A DNA stretch of 20,537 bases from a virus. Where the stretch lies: IMG/VR virus record IMGVR_UViG_3300044997_000286, positions 1 through 20,537 of that record, one strand, 5' to 3'. Below the pieces are notes generated by a model. That model was not told the DNA's origin and did no database searches. It worked only from the letters and a program-made list of their open reading frames with translations. Below, piece after piece: positions 6,529 through 12,974 of the stretch. Each line of letters starts with the position of its first letter. The stretch's first letter is position 1. A program made the translations under genes and the position numbers.

Positions 6529-6677
6529 TGAAAAAAATAGATAAAAAATGTTATCGATTTTTAGCTGATTATGTAGAGTCCGATTATATACCATGCACAG
6601 AAATAATAAAATATTTAAGTGATAAAAAATTTAATAAATGGTATAGAAAAAAATATTTAAAATTAAATGCCAATTAA
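6528..6677 (+). CDS. Small basic hypothetical protein (49 aa)
   Basis: Starts at a TAATG overlap with the previous stop. It is Lys/Tyr-rich and contains two Cys (K-C-Y-R and I-P-C-T-E) too far apart for a simple zinc knuckle. It ends W-Y-R-K-K-Y-L-K-L-N. No domain is recognisable. The overlap with its neighbour and a sensible amino-acid mix support it as a real gene. Confidence 0.6.
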   Translation: MKKIDKKCYRFLADYVESDYIPCTEIIKYLSDKKFNKWYRKKYLKLNAN

Positions 6678-6686
6678 AATAATAAG

Positions 6687-6833
6687 ATGAAAGATAAAAA
6701 ATTGAAAAACAAAAAATGGATTAAGGATGGTTTTTATTATGATGGTAAAGATCATTATAATATATTTAAAGATTCAAAAGGTAATGTAAAACACGTTAAG
6801 TTTAAAAATAAACTTAAAGTATGCAAGAAGTAA
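6687..6833 (+). CDS. Small basic hypothetical protein (48 aa)
   Basis: Starts 9 nt after the previous gene, with only a weak AAG just before the ATG. It is Lys-rich with a compact aromatic core (W-I-K-D-G-F-Y-Y-D-G-K-D-H-Y-N-I-F-K-D) that looks like a beta hairpin, followed by H-V-K-F-K-N-K-L-K-V. Its end overlaps the next gene by 13 nt. Function unknown; possibly nucleic-acid binding from charge only. Confidence 0.55.
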   Translation: MKDKKLKNKKWIKDGFYYDGKDHYNIFKDSKGNVKHVKFKNKLKVCKK

Positions 6834-7372
6834 AAAAAGAAATTACTCATTGGAGAGACAGAGCGTCTAATTTTAGAAAGTTATCTGATGTTGAGTTAAA
6901 CAACTGTTTAGCTAAATTAAAAAAATCTAAATTAAGTGCTAATATTCAAGATGACATGATTATGTGCCTTTCCAATTTAAGAGATTTAGGAATGGTTCCA
7001 TCTTTTCATATGGAATTACGAGAAAAGTTTTTTATATATTGTAAAGAGATAGGTGTAGATATCGATAGTTATAAAAGAGCAGAAGAAAAAAGAGTTATGA
7101 GTTCTTCTTTTGGTAGTATAGTGTGGGATAAGATAGTTAAACTATTAAACGATAATGAGGCAGATACTTCAAAAAGAGTTAAGGGTATAAAGAAATTAGT
7201 TCTTTTTCGTTTATTACAAAAAGAATTACCAGATGTTGATAAAAAACATATTCATAAAAACGTTAAGGCAAATATTAAATTAGGTGCTTTAGAATATCAT
7301 CAACAATCTAAGTCAAGTAAATTAATACGTAAAGGACAATATTGGAACACATATGTTAAAGTCAATAAGTAA
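6821..7372 (+). CDS. Hypothetical protein (183 aa)
   Basis: A soluble, mostly helical, basic protein, the last of the small-gene chain from P2. It overlaps its upstream neighbour by 13 nt and the desaturase by 20 nt. Helical segments run at about 1-35 (W-R-D-R-A-S-N-F-R-K-L-S), 40-80 and 100-135 (V-K-G-I-K-K-L-V-L-F-R-L-L-Q-K-E-L-P). The C-terminal part is Lys/His-rich and ends in W-N-T-Y-V-K-V. I do not recognise a family. The overlap with the desaturase ties the two in expression, not necessarily in function. Confidence 0.75.
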   Translation: MQEVKKEITHWRDRASNFRKLSDVELNNCLAKLKKSKLSANIQDDMIMCLSNLRDLGMVPSFHMELREKFFIYCKEIGVDIDSYKRAEEKRVMSSSFGSIVWDKIVKLLNDNEADTSKRVKGIKKLVLFRLLQKELPDVDKKHIHKNVKANIKLGALEYHQQSKSSKLIRKGQYWNTYVKVNK

Positions 7373-8186
7373 TTTTAGTTGGGAAGAATTTTCAACACGT
7401 AATAATCTATATTTTCGTGTTGCTTATTATATTTTTGTACATATATTAGCATTATTCGTATTTAAATATGGTACACTTACTACATTCTTTACGTTCATTT
7501 TATTCTGGTGGTTTGGTGCTTGGGCTGTATCAGGATATACGCATAGAGCACTTTCACATGGTTCAATTAAAGTTAAGAGTAATTTATTAGAACATTTAAG
7601 TAATATATTTGCTATATACGCAGGTATTGGTACTCCTTTAGGGTGGGCAGCACTACATCGTATGCATCATACTCATCTCGATACTCATTTAGATCCACAT
7701 AGTCCACACAGAATAGGATTTTGGAGATCCTATTTACATTTATGGGATTGGCGAAAAGAAGATGTACCATTAAAATATACAACAGGATTATTTCGTAATC
7801 ATATTGCTATGTATTATCACAATCGTGCTATTCCTACTTTATTTTTATTTTGGATTAGTTTATATATCGTATCAGAATTTTTAAAAGTTAATTTAGGAAT
7901 ATTGGGTGGCTTAGAAGTTTGTATTGGAGCAGCATTAGCTGTAGTTGCAGGATTACATGGAATGGGTGTTACAAATGCAGTAAGTCATAATCATGAAACA
8001 CCTAAACAAGTTATATCACTTGATCCAATCGCAGGTGCATTTATTAATTGGGGTGAAGGCAATCATGAATATCATCATGCTAAACCAAGGGATTATTCTT
8101 TTGGTGATGGTATCTCAGATCCTGTTGCTAGGACTGCCGAATTATTTGAACAATTAGATTTAGTTGAGATAAACAGAAACGAGTGA
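7353..8186 (+). CDS. Membrane fatty-acid desaturase (delta-9 type)
   Basis: This 277-residue integral membrane di-iron enzyme has all three histidine boxes: H64-R-A-L-S-H69, H102-R-M-H105-H106, and H238-E-Y-H241-H242, with hydrophobic segments at about 22-60, 82-98, 158-178 and 185-205. Length and box spacing match the DesC/stearoyl-type delta-9 desaturases, which use O2 and electrons from ferredoxin or cytochrome b5 to place a double bond in an acyl chain. It should be active and could raise membrane unsaturation in the infected cell. Desaturases are known auxiliary genes of marine T4-like phages. The gene starts within its upstream neighbour (20-nt overlap). Its stop region forms the left arm of a perfect 20-bp inverted repeat. 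Confidence 0.93.
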   Translation: MLKSISNFSWEEFSTRNNLYFRVAYYIFVHILALFVFKYGTLTTFFTFILFWWFGAWAVSGYTHRALSHGSIKVKSNLLEHLSNIFAIYAGIGTPLGWAALHRMHHTHLDTHLDPHSPHRIGFWRSYLHLWDWRKEDVPLKYTTGLFRNHIAMYYHNRAIPTLFLFWISLYIVSEFLKVNLGILGGLEVCIGAALAVVAGLHGMGVTNAVSHNHETPKQVISLDPIAGAFINWGEGNHEYHHAKPRDYSFGDGISDPVARTAELFEQLDLVEINRNE

Positions 8187-8372
8187 ATAAAATGGATAAA
8201 ATATTTATTTTAATAATAATATTGTTTCTTTCAGGATGTATTCATAATACTGCTACCGATACAGGATGTAGCACTACAAATACTGAAATTAAAAAAGAAG
8301 AGAAAAAATCACCATTACGAAATGTTTTTGAAGGATTGAGACTACCTTAATCTATCCATTTTATTCACTCGT
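8179..8372. repeat. Perfect 20-bp inverted repeat bracketing the lipoprotein gene
   Basis: The arm at 8179-8198 is the exact reverse complement of 8353-8372, with 154 bp between them. The left arm covers the desaturase stop (8184-8186) and the lipoprotein ATG (8192-8194). The right arm lies just after the lipoprotein stop and covers the whole 5' acceptor strand of the tRNA-Arg (8365-8371). A transcript through both could fold into a 20-bp stem. Twenty consecutive matches are very unlikely by chance even in AT-rich DNA. Confidence 0.97.
8192..8350 (+). CDS. Small secreted lipoprotein (52 aa)
   Basis: The start ATG lies 5 nt after the desaturase stop. Residues 4-13 form a hydrophobic signal helix ending in the lipobox L-S-G-C16. 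Cleavage by signal peptidase II would leave a 37-residue lipid-anchored peptide with a second Cys at 26 and a basic-acidic Lys/Glu stretch (34-41). Phage mini-lipoproteins can act as outer-membrane spanins or in superinfection exclusion. A spanin is conceivable, but no inner-membrane partner overlaps it, so this stays open. The start codon is buried in the left arm of a 20-bp inverted repeat, which could block its translation. Confidence 0.75.
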   Translation: MDKIFILIIILFLSGCIHNTATDTGCSTTNTEIKKEEKKSPLRNVFEGLRLP

Positions 8373-8440
8373 AGTTCAATGGATAGAATGCTGGTCTACG
8401 AAACCAGAGGTTGCAGGTTCAAGTCCTGCCGAGTGAGCCA
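8365..8440 (+). tRNA. tRNA-Arg (anticodon ACG)
   Basis: A complete cloverleaf can be drawn. The acceptor TCACTCG (8365-8371) pairs with CGAGTGA (8430-8436). The D arm is GTTC/GAAT with loop AATGGATA. The anticodon stem CTGGT/ACCAG has loop CTACGAA (anticodon ACG at 8398-8400). A 5-nt variable loop follows, then a T arm GCAGG/CCTGC with loop TTCAAGT, discriminator G and an encoded CCA (8438-8440). ACG reads CGU directly, and also CGC/CGA after deamination to inosine by host TadA. Its 5' strand is shared with the right arm of the 20-bp inverted repeat. Confidence 0.95.
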
Positions 8441-8455
8441 AACTAAATACATTAT

Positions 8456-9124
8456 ATGAACTTTGTAGTAAATTTACCACATATACAATGCTGGATTAAA
8501 AAAGAGTTTCTTTATGACTTTAAAAAAGGTTTTGGAGAGTATATTCCATGCACATGGGTAACACTTAAATCTATTCCACGCAGAGCTTTTTATATTGAAA
8601 GTTATTTACCAGAATATGGAGCACTCTATGATAAACTTCCTATAAGTGCTTATGTATGGAAAACTGATATTGATTTAGATAAACAACTTCCTTTAGATTT
8701 TTTACAATTATGGGATGGGTTTAGTTATCATATTTCATTAATTGAAAAACAATTTTTACAAAATTGTCGTGTTGAAATTATATTAAGAGATGGTTCACGT
8801 ATGAGCGGTGAATACCTATTCACAATAGATAGTGCTCATGCTGATCCGAATATTCCAAACGTCACTGAGTCCGAAGTCCCCACAGAACATAAATCACATA
8901 ATATCGGTAAGTTAGATAATGGGCAATGGTTTGCTCAACCAAATAATCGCATGTTGTTTTTTGAATCAAGTTCAGTTAGATCAAAAGGATTAAGTGTTCC
9001 TGACTTTAAAGTAAGTTCAAAATATTATCATTGTGAACAAAATCCAAAATGGGTATTTGGAGATAGCGATGAATACTTTTATCCATCATACGAAGTAAAT
9101 AAAAAACCAAATGACAAAGAATAA
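8456..9124 (+). CDS. Conserved marine T4-like phage protein, function unknown (222 aa)
   Basis: This soluble, aromatic-rich protein is one I recall as widely conserved in cyanophages and pelagiphages. Hallmarks are the opening N-L-P-H-I-Q-C-W-I-K-K-E-F-L-Y-D, E-S-Y-L-P-E-Y-G-A-L-Y-D-K-L-P-I-S-A (residues 48-65), L-P-L-D-F-L-Q-L-W-D, G-E-Y-L-F-T-I-D, E-H-K-S-H-N-I, and N-G-Q-W-F-A-Q-P-N-N-R (155-165). No enzyme motif is evident and its role is unknown. The gene starts 15 nt after the tRNA. ACTAAATA (8442-8449), somewhat like a late-promoter box, lies in that gap. Confidence 0.8.
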   Translation: MNFVVNLPHIQCWIKKEFLYDFKKGFGEYIPCTWVTLKSIPRRAFYIESYLPEYGALYDKLPISAYVWKTDIDLDKQLPLDFLQLWDGFSYHISLIEKQFLQNCRVEIILRDGSRMSGEYLFTIDSAHADPNIPNVTESEVPTEHKSHNIGKLDNGQWFAQPNNRMLFFESSSVRSKGLSVPDFKVSSKYYHCEQNPKWVFGDSDEYFYPSYEVNKKPNDKE

Positions 9125-9132
9125 ACAATTTT

Positions 9133-9855
9133 ATGTTATTTAATGAATCGGTTATAAATCATAAAGCACTTCATTATCAGATATGCCCTCTTCCTTTAAA
9201 TGATGAAGGAATGAAGTGGATGGAAGAACAAACATTTTCAAAACAAACTAAATTATGGGTGCCGATTAAGTATCACAGTCATGTGTTTTTGAAATGGACT
9301 AAAATGATTGGTTTAAGTATTACAGATATAGAATTATTTTATAATCCACCAAGTCATTCAATGCCTGTTCATATTGATGGAAATAATATTCATGATGAAT
9401 TTAAATTAAATTATGCTTTTAATCCAGTTGGAAATAGTTTAATGAATTGGTTTAAACCTAAAGTAAATACAGTAGCAAAAGCTCAAGGAGTGTTGTACGA
9501 AAATCAATCTGAAAGAGATATTAATACAGCAGATTTATATTGGTATCCTGATGAAGTTGATTTAGTTGAAAGTCATGATATTAAAGTTTCAATTGTTCAA
9601 GTTGGACAACCACATAATGTTACTACTACTCATTCTTCTCGTAAATGTTTATCTTGTGTATTTGATAAAATATTAATTCCAGGATGGACTACAAATGATC
9701 AGATTATATTAAATGAAGATTTAAGTAAAATATCATTAGATAGAGATAAAGCAGTTAAAGATGGAATTTTACAAGATGTTGTACCAATGTGGGATGCTGT
9801 AAATTTGTTTAAAAATTATATTATACAGCATGAACAGCATGAACAACATGAATAA
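9133..9855 (+). CDS. 2OG-Fe(II) oxygenase-like protein, family B member 1
   Basis: A 240-residue protein in which the double-stranded beta-helix iron site can be traced: M-P-V-H80-I-D82-G (HxD), then G-Q-P-H161-N-V (distal His) and S-R170-K-C-L-S (Arg that would hold the 2-oxoglutarate C5 carboxylate). Two proteins downstream (10018-10611 and 10580-11200) share the same plan, H-x-D then G-x-P-H-x-(V/I/M) then R, so the three are paralogues. The expected chemistry is O2- and 2OG-dependent hydroxylation of an unknown substrate, in the cytoplasm. The C terminus is a Q-H-E-Q-H-E-Q-H-E repeat made by a 9-bp tandem repeat that also contains starts for the next gene. Confidence 0.7.
   Translation: MLFNESVINHKALHYQICPLPLNDEGMKWMEEQTFSKQTKLWVPIKYHSHVFLKWTKMIGLSITDIELFYNPPSHSMPVHIDGNNIHDEFKLNYAFNPVGNSLMNWFKPKVNTVAKAQGVLYENQSERDINTADLYWYPDEVDLVESHDIKVSIVQVGQPHNVTTTHSSRKCLSCVFDKILIPGWTTNDQIILNEDLSKISLDRDKAVKDGILQDVVPMWDAVNLFKNYIIQHEQHEQHE
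9826..9852 (+). repeat. 9-bp tandem repeat (three units) at a gene junction
   Basis: Three copies of CAGCATGAA (9826-9834, 9835-9843) and CAACATGAA (9844-9852). In one frame they encode the Q-H-E triplets that end the upstream protein. In another frame each unit supplies an ATG (9830, 9839, 9848) for the zinc-finger gene. Copy-number change would alter both proteins without shifting either frame, since the unit is nine bases. Confidence 0.95.
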
Positions 9856-10021
9856 AAAAACAATTATAGAAACTTCAGAAGATACAGTTTACTGTGATGG
9901 ATACGATCCTGATCTAGATGACGATACTCATCCAAGAGTATTTTATACATTAAAAGAACGTCCAAATGGTGAAATAAATGCTGTTTGTTTTTATTGCGGT
10001 ATAATTTTTAAAAAAGTATGA
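9830..10021 (+). CDS. Small CHCC-type zinc-finger protein (57-63 aa)
   Basis: The sequence shows C22-D-G, then T-H34-P-R-V-F-Y, then C53-x-x-C56-G, which is the zf-CHCC pattern (C-D-G...H-P-x-V...C-x-x-C-G) found in mitochondrial complex I subunit NDUFS6 and in small bacterial proteins. One zinc ion should be held by the three Cys and one His. The middle is unusually acidic (D-P-D-L-D-D-D). Any of three ATGs (9830, 9839, 9848) in the 9-bp repeat could start it. It overlaps oxygenase genes on both sides (26 nt and 4 nt), so it is co-expressed with them, perhaps as a partner (inference). Confidence 0.75.
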   Translation: MNSMNNMNKKTIIETSEDTVYCDGYDPDLDDDTHPRVFYTLKERPNGEINAVCFYCGIIFKKV

Positions 10022-10611
10022 AAAATATTTATTGCGCAAATTTAAAATTACCAGTAAACGATGTAATGATAGATAAAAACTGGTTAAGTAAAATGCCTAA
10101 AAAGGGACACTTTCCTATACCAGAAAAAGAAGTAAATCCTGAATTATTAGATTTTTTTGAAAGCAAAGGAATGTACTTAAAAAATGCTGATGTATTTTGT
10201 TCTCCTCCTGGATTTTATTTACAAATACATATTGATGGAACAGATTTGGGTACTAATTCTTGTGCGATTAATTGGCAATATTGTACAGAAAAAGGTTCTT
10301 ATATGCAATGGTGGAATCCTAAACCTGAATTTGCAAATAAAGAAATTATAGAGCCAGAAAGTTTTAGTGAAAATAGTTATAAAATAGAAACAACACCATA
10401 TGCTTATGCTTGGACACCTGAAGAATGTGATTTAATTCATACATCTGAAATAGGTTATCCATCATTAGTAAATATTGGAGTACCACACTCAATGAAAAAT
10501 GATACAAAAGTTAATCGATATGCCGTTAGTTTAACTTGGAGGCGTTATAACGGTTCAACAGTAGAATGGAATTACGTATATGAGAAACTACAGTCATACG
10601 TTATGGCGTGA
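10018..10611 (+). CDS. 2OG-Fe(II) oxygenase-like protein, family B member 2
   Basis: A 197-residue paralogue of the preceding oxygenase-like protein. L-Q-I-H71-I-D73-G supplies two iron ligands, G-V-P-H157-S-M the third, and N-R167-Y-A-V the likely 2OG-binding Arg. Q-W-W-N-P-K-P (97-103) corresponds to N-W-F-K-P-K in member 1, a family-specific tryptophan segment between the two halves of the site. All metal ligands are present, so it should be active. It starts at an ATGA overlap with the zinc-finger gene and its end overlaps the next paralogue by 32 nt. The substrate is unknown. Confidence 0.7.
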   Translation: MKNIYCANLKLPVNDVMIDKNWLSKMPKKGHFPIPEKEVNPELLDFFESKGMYLKNADVFCSPPGFYLQIHIDGTDLGTNSCAINWQYCTEKGSYMQWWNPKPEFANKEIIEPESFSENSYKIETTPYAYAWTPEECDLIHTSEIGYPSLVNIGVPHSMKNDTKVNRYAVSLTWRRYNGSTVEWNYVYEKLQSYVMA

Positions 10612-11200
10612 GTTAAATTTACCAATATCACCGATTACTAAGGATTACGTATTTCCGAAAGAGTCGGAACAACACGATAACGCAAAGTATGAGGATCATT
10701 ACGCACAAAGAGAATTAATTAATCCTGATTTTATTAATTGGGCTAAGTCTATAGATCTTGGTGTACTCCGTATTGAAAGATTTTCATCTAAACCAAATTA
10801 TAGAATGTATATTCATACGGATAATGATGATTGGATAGATGATTTAGTTAAAATTATTTGGTGTTATTGTCCTACAGATGATCATTTTATGCATTGGTAT
10901 GATGTTAAAGATGTAACTTATTTCGAAACTGAAACAAATAACGATTCTGGTCCGACAATGCGATTTCCAGACTTTAATATTGATAAACTTATTACAAGCA
11001 CAACTATTAAACAAAATCCTATACTTGCGAATACTGGGCGACCGCATAATATAGAAAACGGAAGTAGTTATAGACATGTAGTTTGTGCTTGGTTTCATGA
11101 TTTAAAGTCAAATGAAACAGTTATAGCAGATGGAAACACTTATCCAAAACCTCTTCAGTGGAATGTTGCAGTTGAACGTATGAGTAAGTTTATATTATAA
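10580..11200 (+). CDS. 2OG-Fe(II) oxygenase-like protein, family B member 3
   Basis: A 206-residue paralogue of the two preceding oxygenase-like proteins. The site is M-Y-I-H79-T-D81, H-W-Y-D-V-K (105-110, the family tryptophan segment), G-R-P-H156-N-I and Y-R165-H-V-V. The metal set is complete. The start gives an unusual 32-nt overlap with the previous gene; the region before the first conserved block is long enough that a later start is conceivable, but no better ATG with a ribosome site is seen. Its stop codon lies inside a duplicated 17-bp unit that also carries TATAAATA late-promoter boxes for the ketosynthase gene. Confidence 0.7.
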   Translation: MRNYSHTLWRELNLPISPITKDYVFPKESEQHDNAKYEDHYAQRELINPDFINWAKSIDLGVLRIERFSSKPNYRMYIHTDNDDWIDDLVKIIWCYCPTDDHFMHWYDVKDVTYFETETNNDSGPTMRFPDFNIDKLITSTTIKQNPILANTGRPHNIENGSSYRHVVCAWFHDLKSNETVIADGNTYPKPLQWNVAVERMSKFIL

Positions 11201-11218
11201 ATAAGTTTATATTATAAA
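11185..11218 (+). repeat. 17-bp tandem duplication carrying late-promoter boxes
   Basis: 11185-11201 and 11202-11218 are two exact copies of a 17-bp unit. Each copy, with the two bases that follow, contains TATAAATA. The first copy includes the last codons and TAA of the upstream oxygenase-like gene; the second is non-coding. Duplication therefore doubled the promoter box without altering the protein. Confidence 0.95.
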
Positions 11219-11220
11219 TA
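11196..11220 (+). promoter_or_regulatory. Tandem T4-type late promoters
   Basis: TATAAATA occurs at 11196-11203 and 11213-11220, spaced 17 bp, upstream of the ketosynthase ATG at 11237. TATAAATA is the T4 late-promoter -10 consensus used by gp55-bound RNA polymerase. A start a few bases downstream of the second box would leave a leader of about 10 nt. These are the clearest late boxes in the window, and they imply that the ketosynthase-to-oxygenase block is expressed late. Confidence 0.7.
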
Positions 11221-11236
11221 TAATTAAGATTAGATT

Positions 11237-12412
11237 ATGAAACCAGTATATGTAGTTGGATATGGAATGATTGATAGTCTTGGAAATAATTCAAAAGATT
11301 GTTTCGATAGGATGTTAGATAATCATGATTATTCTTCTGAATTAACTGAATTGAAAGCAGAAAATGCTAAAGTGTATCGTGGTGCTATATTCAATCCAAA
11401 CGATTGCATTATACCAAAAGAATTTGATATTAAAATGCTTAGGTCATTGACCAATGCACAAAAAATGATGCTTCACGCAGTTGATGCAGCATTAAAAATG
11501 TCAAAGTTAACACATCACTATGATGTAGCAACTCTTCTTTCAACAGTTTCAAACGATACTGAATTTCTAGATGAGTTGTATTTACCCACAAAAAATCATA
11601 AAAGAGTAAATCCTAGAAAGTCAGCAAATCGTATTCCAGATATGGGATGTTCGCATATAACATCTTATTATAAATTTATGGGATTAAGTGCAGCAACATT
11701 CGCAAGTTGTTCTACTGGTCTTGTGACAATCGATTATGGAATGCGATTAGTTGATGAATATGAATACGTAGTTGTTGGTGGAGCTGATGCAGGTTGTTTT
11801 CCAATGGCTATTAAGTATTTCAATACATTAGGTGCTGTAGGAAATTACAGTATGCCTTTTGATGATAGCCGTACTGGTTTTTTAATGGGCGATGGTTGTG
11901 GTGTACTAATATTGCAATCAGAAGCTATGGTTAAAAAGTACGGAAGTAAGGTATTCGCTAAGTTATATCCTTGCGGTATGGCTAGTGATGCTTTAGATAT
12001 GACAAGCCCTGCTAATGATGGTCGTGGTGCTCGTATTAGTATGTCTAAAGCAATAAAAGATATCGGAGAAATAGATTTTGTATGTGCGCATGCAACTTCT
12101 ACACCAATAGGTGATCCGATAGAGTACGAAACTGTAGCAAGTTTCTTGGGAGAAAAACCTATTTGGGCTCCGAAGTCTAAAATAGGTCATACCCTAGCAG
12201 CTGCTGGAGTGTTAGAATGTATATATTCAATTATTTCAATGGAAAAAGGAATAATTCCTCATATACATAATTTAAAGAGTGCTTCTTGCGATACTAAAAA
12301 TCTTTTAGTACGTGAGAATTTAAAAACTAACAAAAAAGTATTGCGAACATTAAATAACTCATTCGGATTTGGGGGAAAATGTATGTCGCAAGTAATAGAG
12401 GTAAATAAATGA
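11237..12412 (+). CDS. Beta-ketoacyl-ACP synthase (FabF-like)
   Basis: A 391-residue thiolase-fold enzyme with a full decarboxylating-ketosynthase site: Cys158 in A-S-C-S-T-G, His285 in A-H-A-T-S-T-P-I-G-D, Lys313 and His318 in K-S-K-I-G-H-T-L-A-A-A-G, and the C-terminal S-F-G-F-G-G (375-380). The triad and lysine are those of KAS I/II, so it should condense an acyl chain with malonyl-ACP. It is slightly shorter than E. coli FabF (about 410 aa). The canonical N-A-H-G-T-S-T reads C-A-H-A-T-S-T here. It follows duplicated late promoters and overlaps a small membrane-protein gene by ATGA. It may extend host fatty acids, feed the phage desaturase, or serve a special acyl product; the sequence does not decide. 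Confidence 0.92.
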   Translation: MKPVYVVGYGMIDSLGNNSKDCFDRMLDNHDYSSELTELKAENAKVYRGAIFNPNDCIIPKEFDIKMLRSLTNAQKMMLHAVDAALKMSKLTHHYDVATLLSTVSNDTEFLDELYLPTKNHKRVNPRKSANRIPDMGCSHITSYYKFMGLSAATFASCSTGLVTIDYGMRLVDEYEYVVVGGADAGCFPMAIKYFNTLGAVGNYSMPFDDSRTGFLMGDGCGVLILQSEAMVKKYGSKVFAKLYPCGMASDALDMTSPANDGRGARISMSKAIKDIGEIDFVCAHATSTPIGDPIEYETVASFLGEKPIWAPKSKIGHTLAAAGVLECIYSIISMEKGIIPHIHNLKSASCDTKNLLVRENLKTNKKVLRTLNNSFGFGGKCMSQVIEVNK

Positions 12413-12558
12413 AAACAATAATACTTTTAGCAATCGGTGTATTAATCGGTTGGCTTTATAAACCAGCGTTTGCTGATAATATTATAAACAAATCTAAAGA
12501 AATTATAATTGGTGCTTACACTAATTTGAAATCCTTATTTAAAAAAGGAGACAAATAG
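12409..12558 (+). CDS. Small membrane or secreted protein (49 aa)
   Basis: Starts at an ATGA overlap with the ketosynthase stop. Residues 3-16 (T-I-I-L-L-A-I-G-V-L-I-G-W-L) form one membrane helix, followed by Y-K-P-A-F-A-D-N, where A-F-A could be a signal-peptidase site. The rest is amphipathic and Lys-rich (L-K-S-L-F-K-K-G-D-K). It is either a single-pass inner-membrane peptide or a short exported one. No family is recognised. Coupling to the ketosynthase places it in the late block. Confidence 0.65.
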   Translation: MKTIILLAIGVLIGWLYKPAFADNIINKSKEIIIGAYTNLKSLFKKGDK

Positions 12559-12563
12559 TAAAA

Positions 12564-12974
12564 ATGGCACGGACAATTAGTAAAACGGAAATAACAAATA
12601 CAAAGGAGATACCCCAACGTCAAAAATCGTGGGGTTATCACCTAATTATTGATGCAAAAGGTTGTACTAAAAATTTTAATAAACCAGAAATTTTAAAAAC
12701 ATTTTTAAATGACCTTTTAGTTCAAATTGATATGAACGCATGGGGTGATCCATGGATTACTCACTTTTCTGAAAAACCAGAGATAGCTGGTTGGACAGTA
12801 ATACAAGCATTGACTACAAGTTCATTAACAATACACTTTTTAGACAATAGTGGTGATTGTTATTTCGATTTGTTTTCGTGCAAAACTTTTGATATTGAAA
12901 TGGTGAAAACTATGATAAAAGTATACTTTGATCCTATTTCAATGAAGGATCAGTATCTTGTTAGACAAGCGTAA
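12564..12974 (+). CDS. speD: S-adenosylmethionine decarboxylase-like proenzyme (SpeD/SpeH type)
   Basis: A 136-residue protein with W-G-Y-H-L-I-I-D-A-K-G-C (residues 23-34), like the opening strand of bacterial AdoMetDC (G-x-H-L-I-x-D-x-x-G-C), and S-L-T-I-H91...F-D-L-F-S-C106. Ser86 lies 5 residues before His91, and Cys106 lies 15 after, the same spacing as Ser63, His68 and Cys83 of the Thermotoga enzyme. Ser86 would become the pyruvoyl cofactor by self-cleavage. The residue before it is Thr where Glu is usual, so processing should be tested. The product, decarboxylated AdoMet, donates aminopropyl groups for spermidine. SpeD genes are known in cyanophages. It overlaps the next gene by 17 nt. 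Confidence 0.82.
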   Translation: MARTISKTEITNTKEIPQRQKSWGYHLIIDAKGCTKNFNKPEILKTFLNDLLVQIDMNAWGDPWITHFSEKPEIAGWTVIQALTTSSLTIHFLDNSGDCYFDLFSCKTFDIEMVKTMIKVYFDPISMKDQYLVRQA

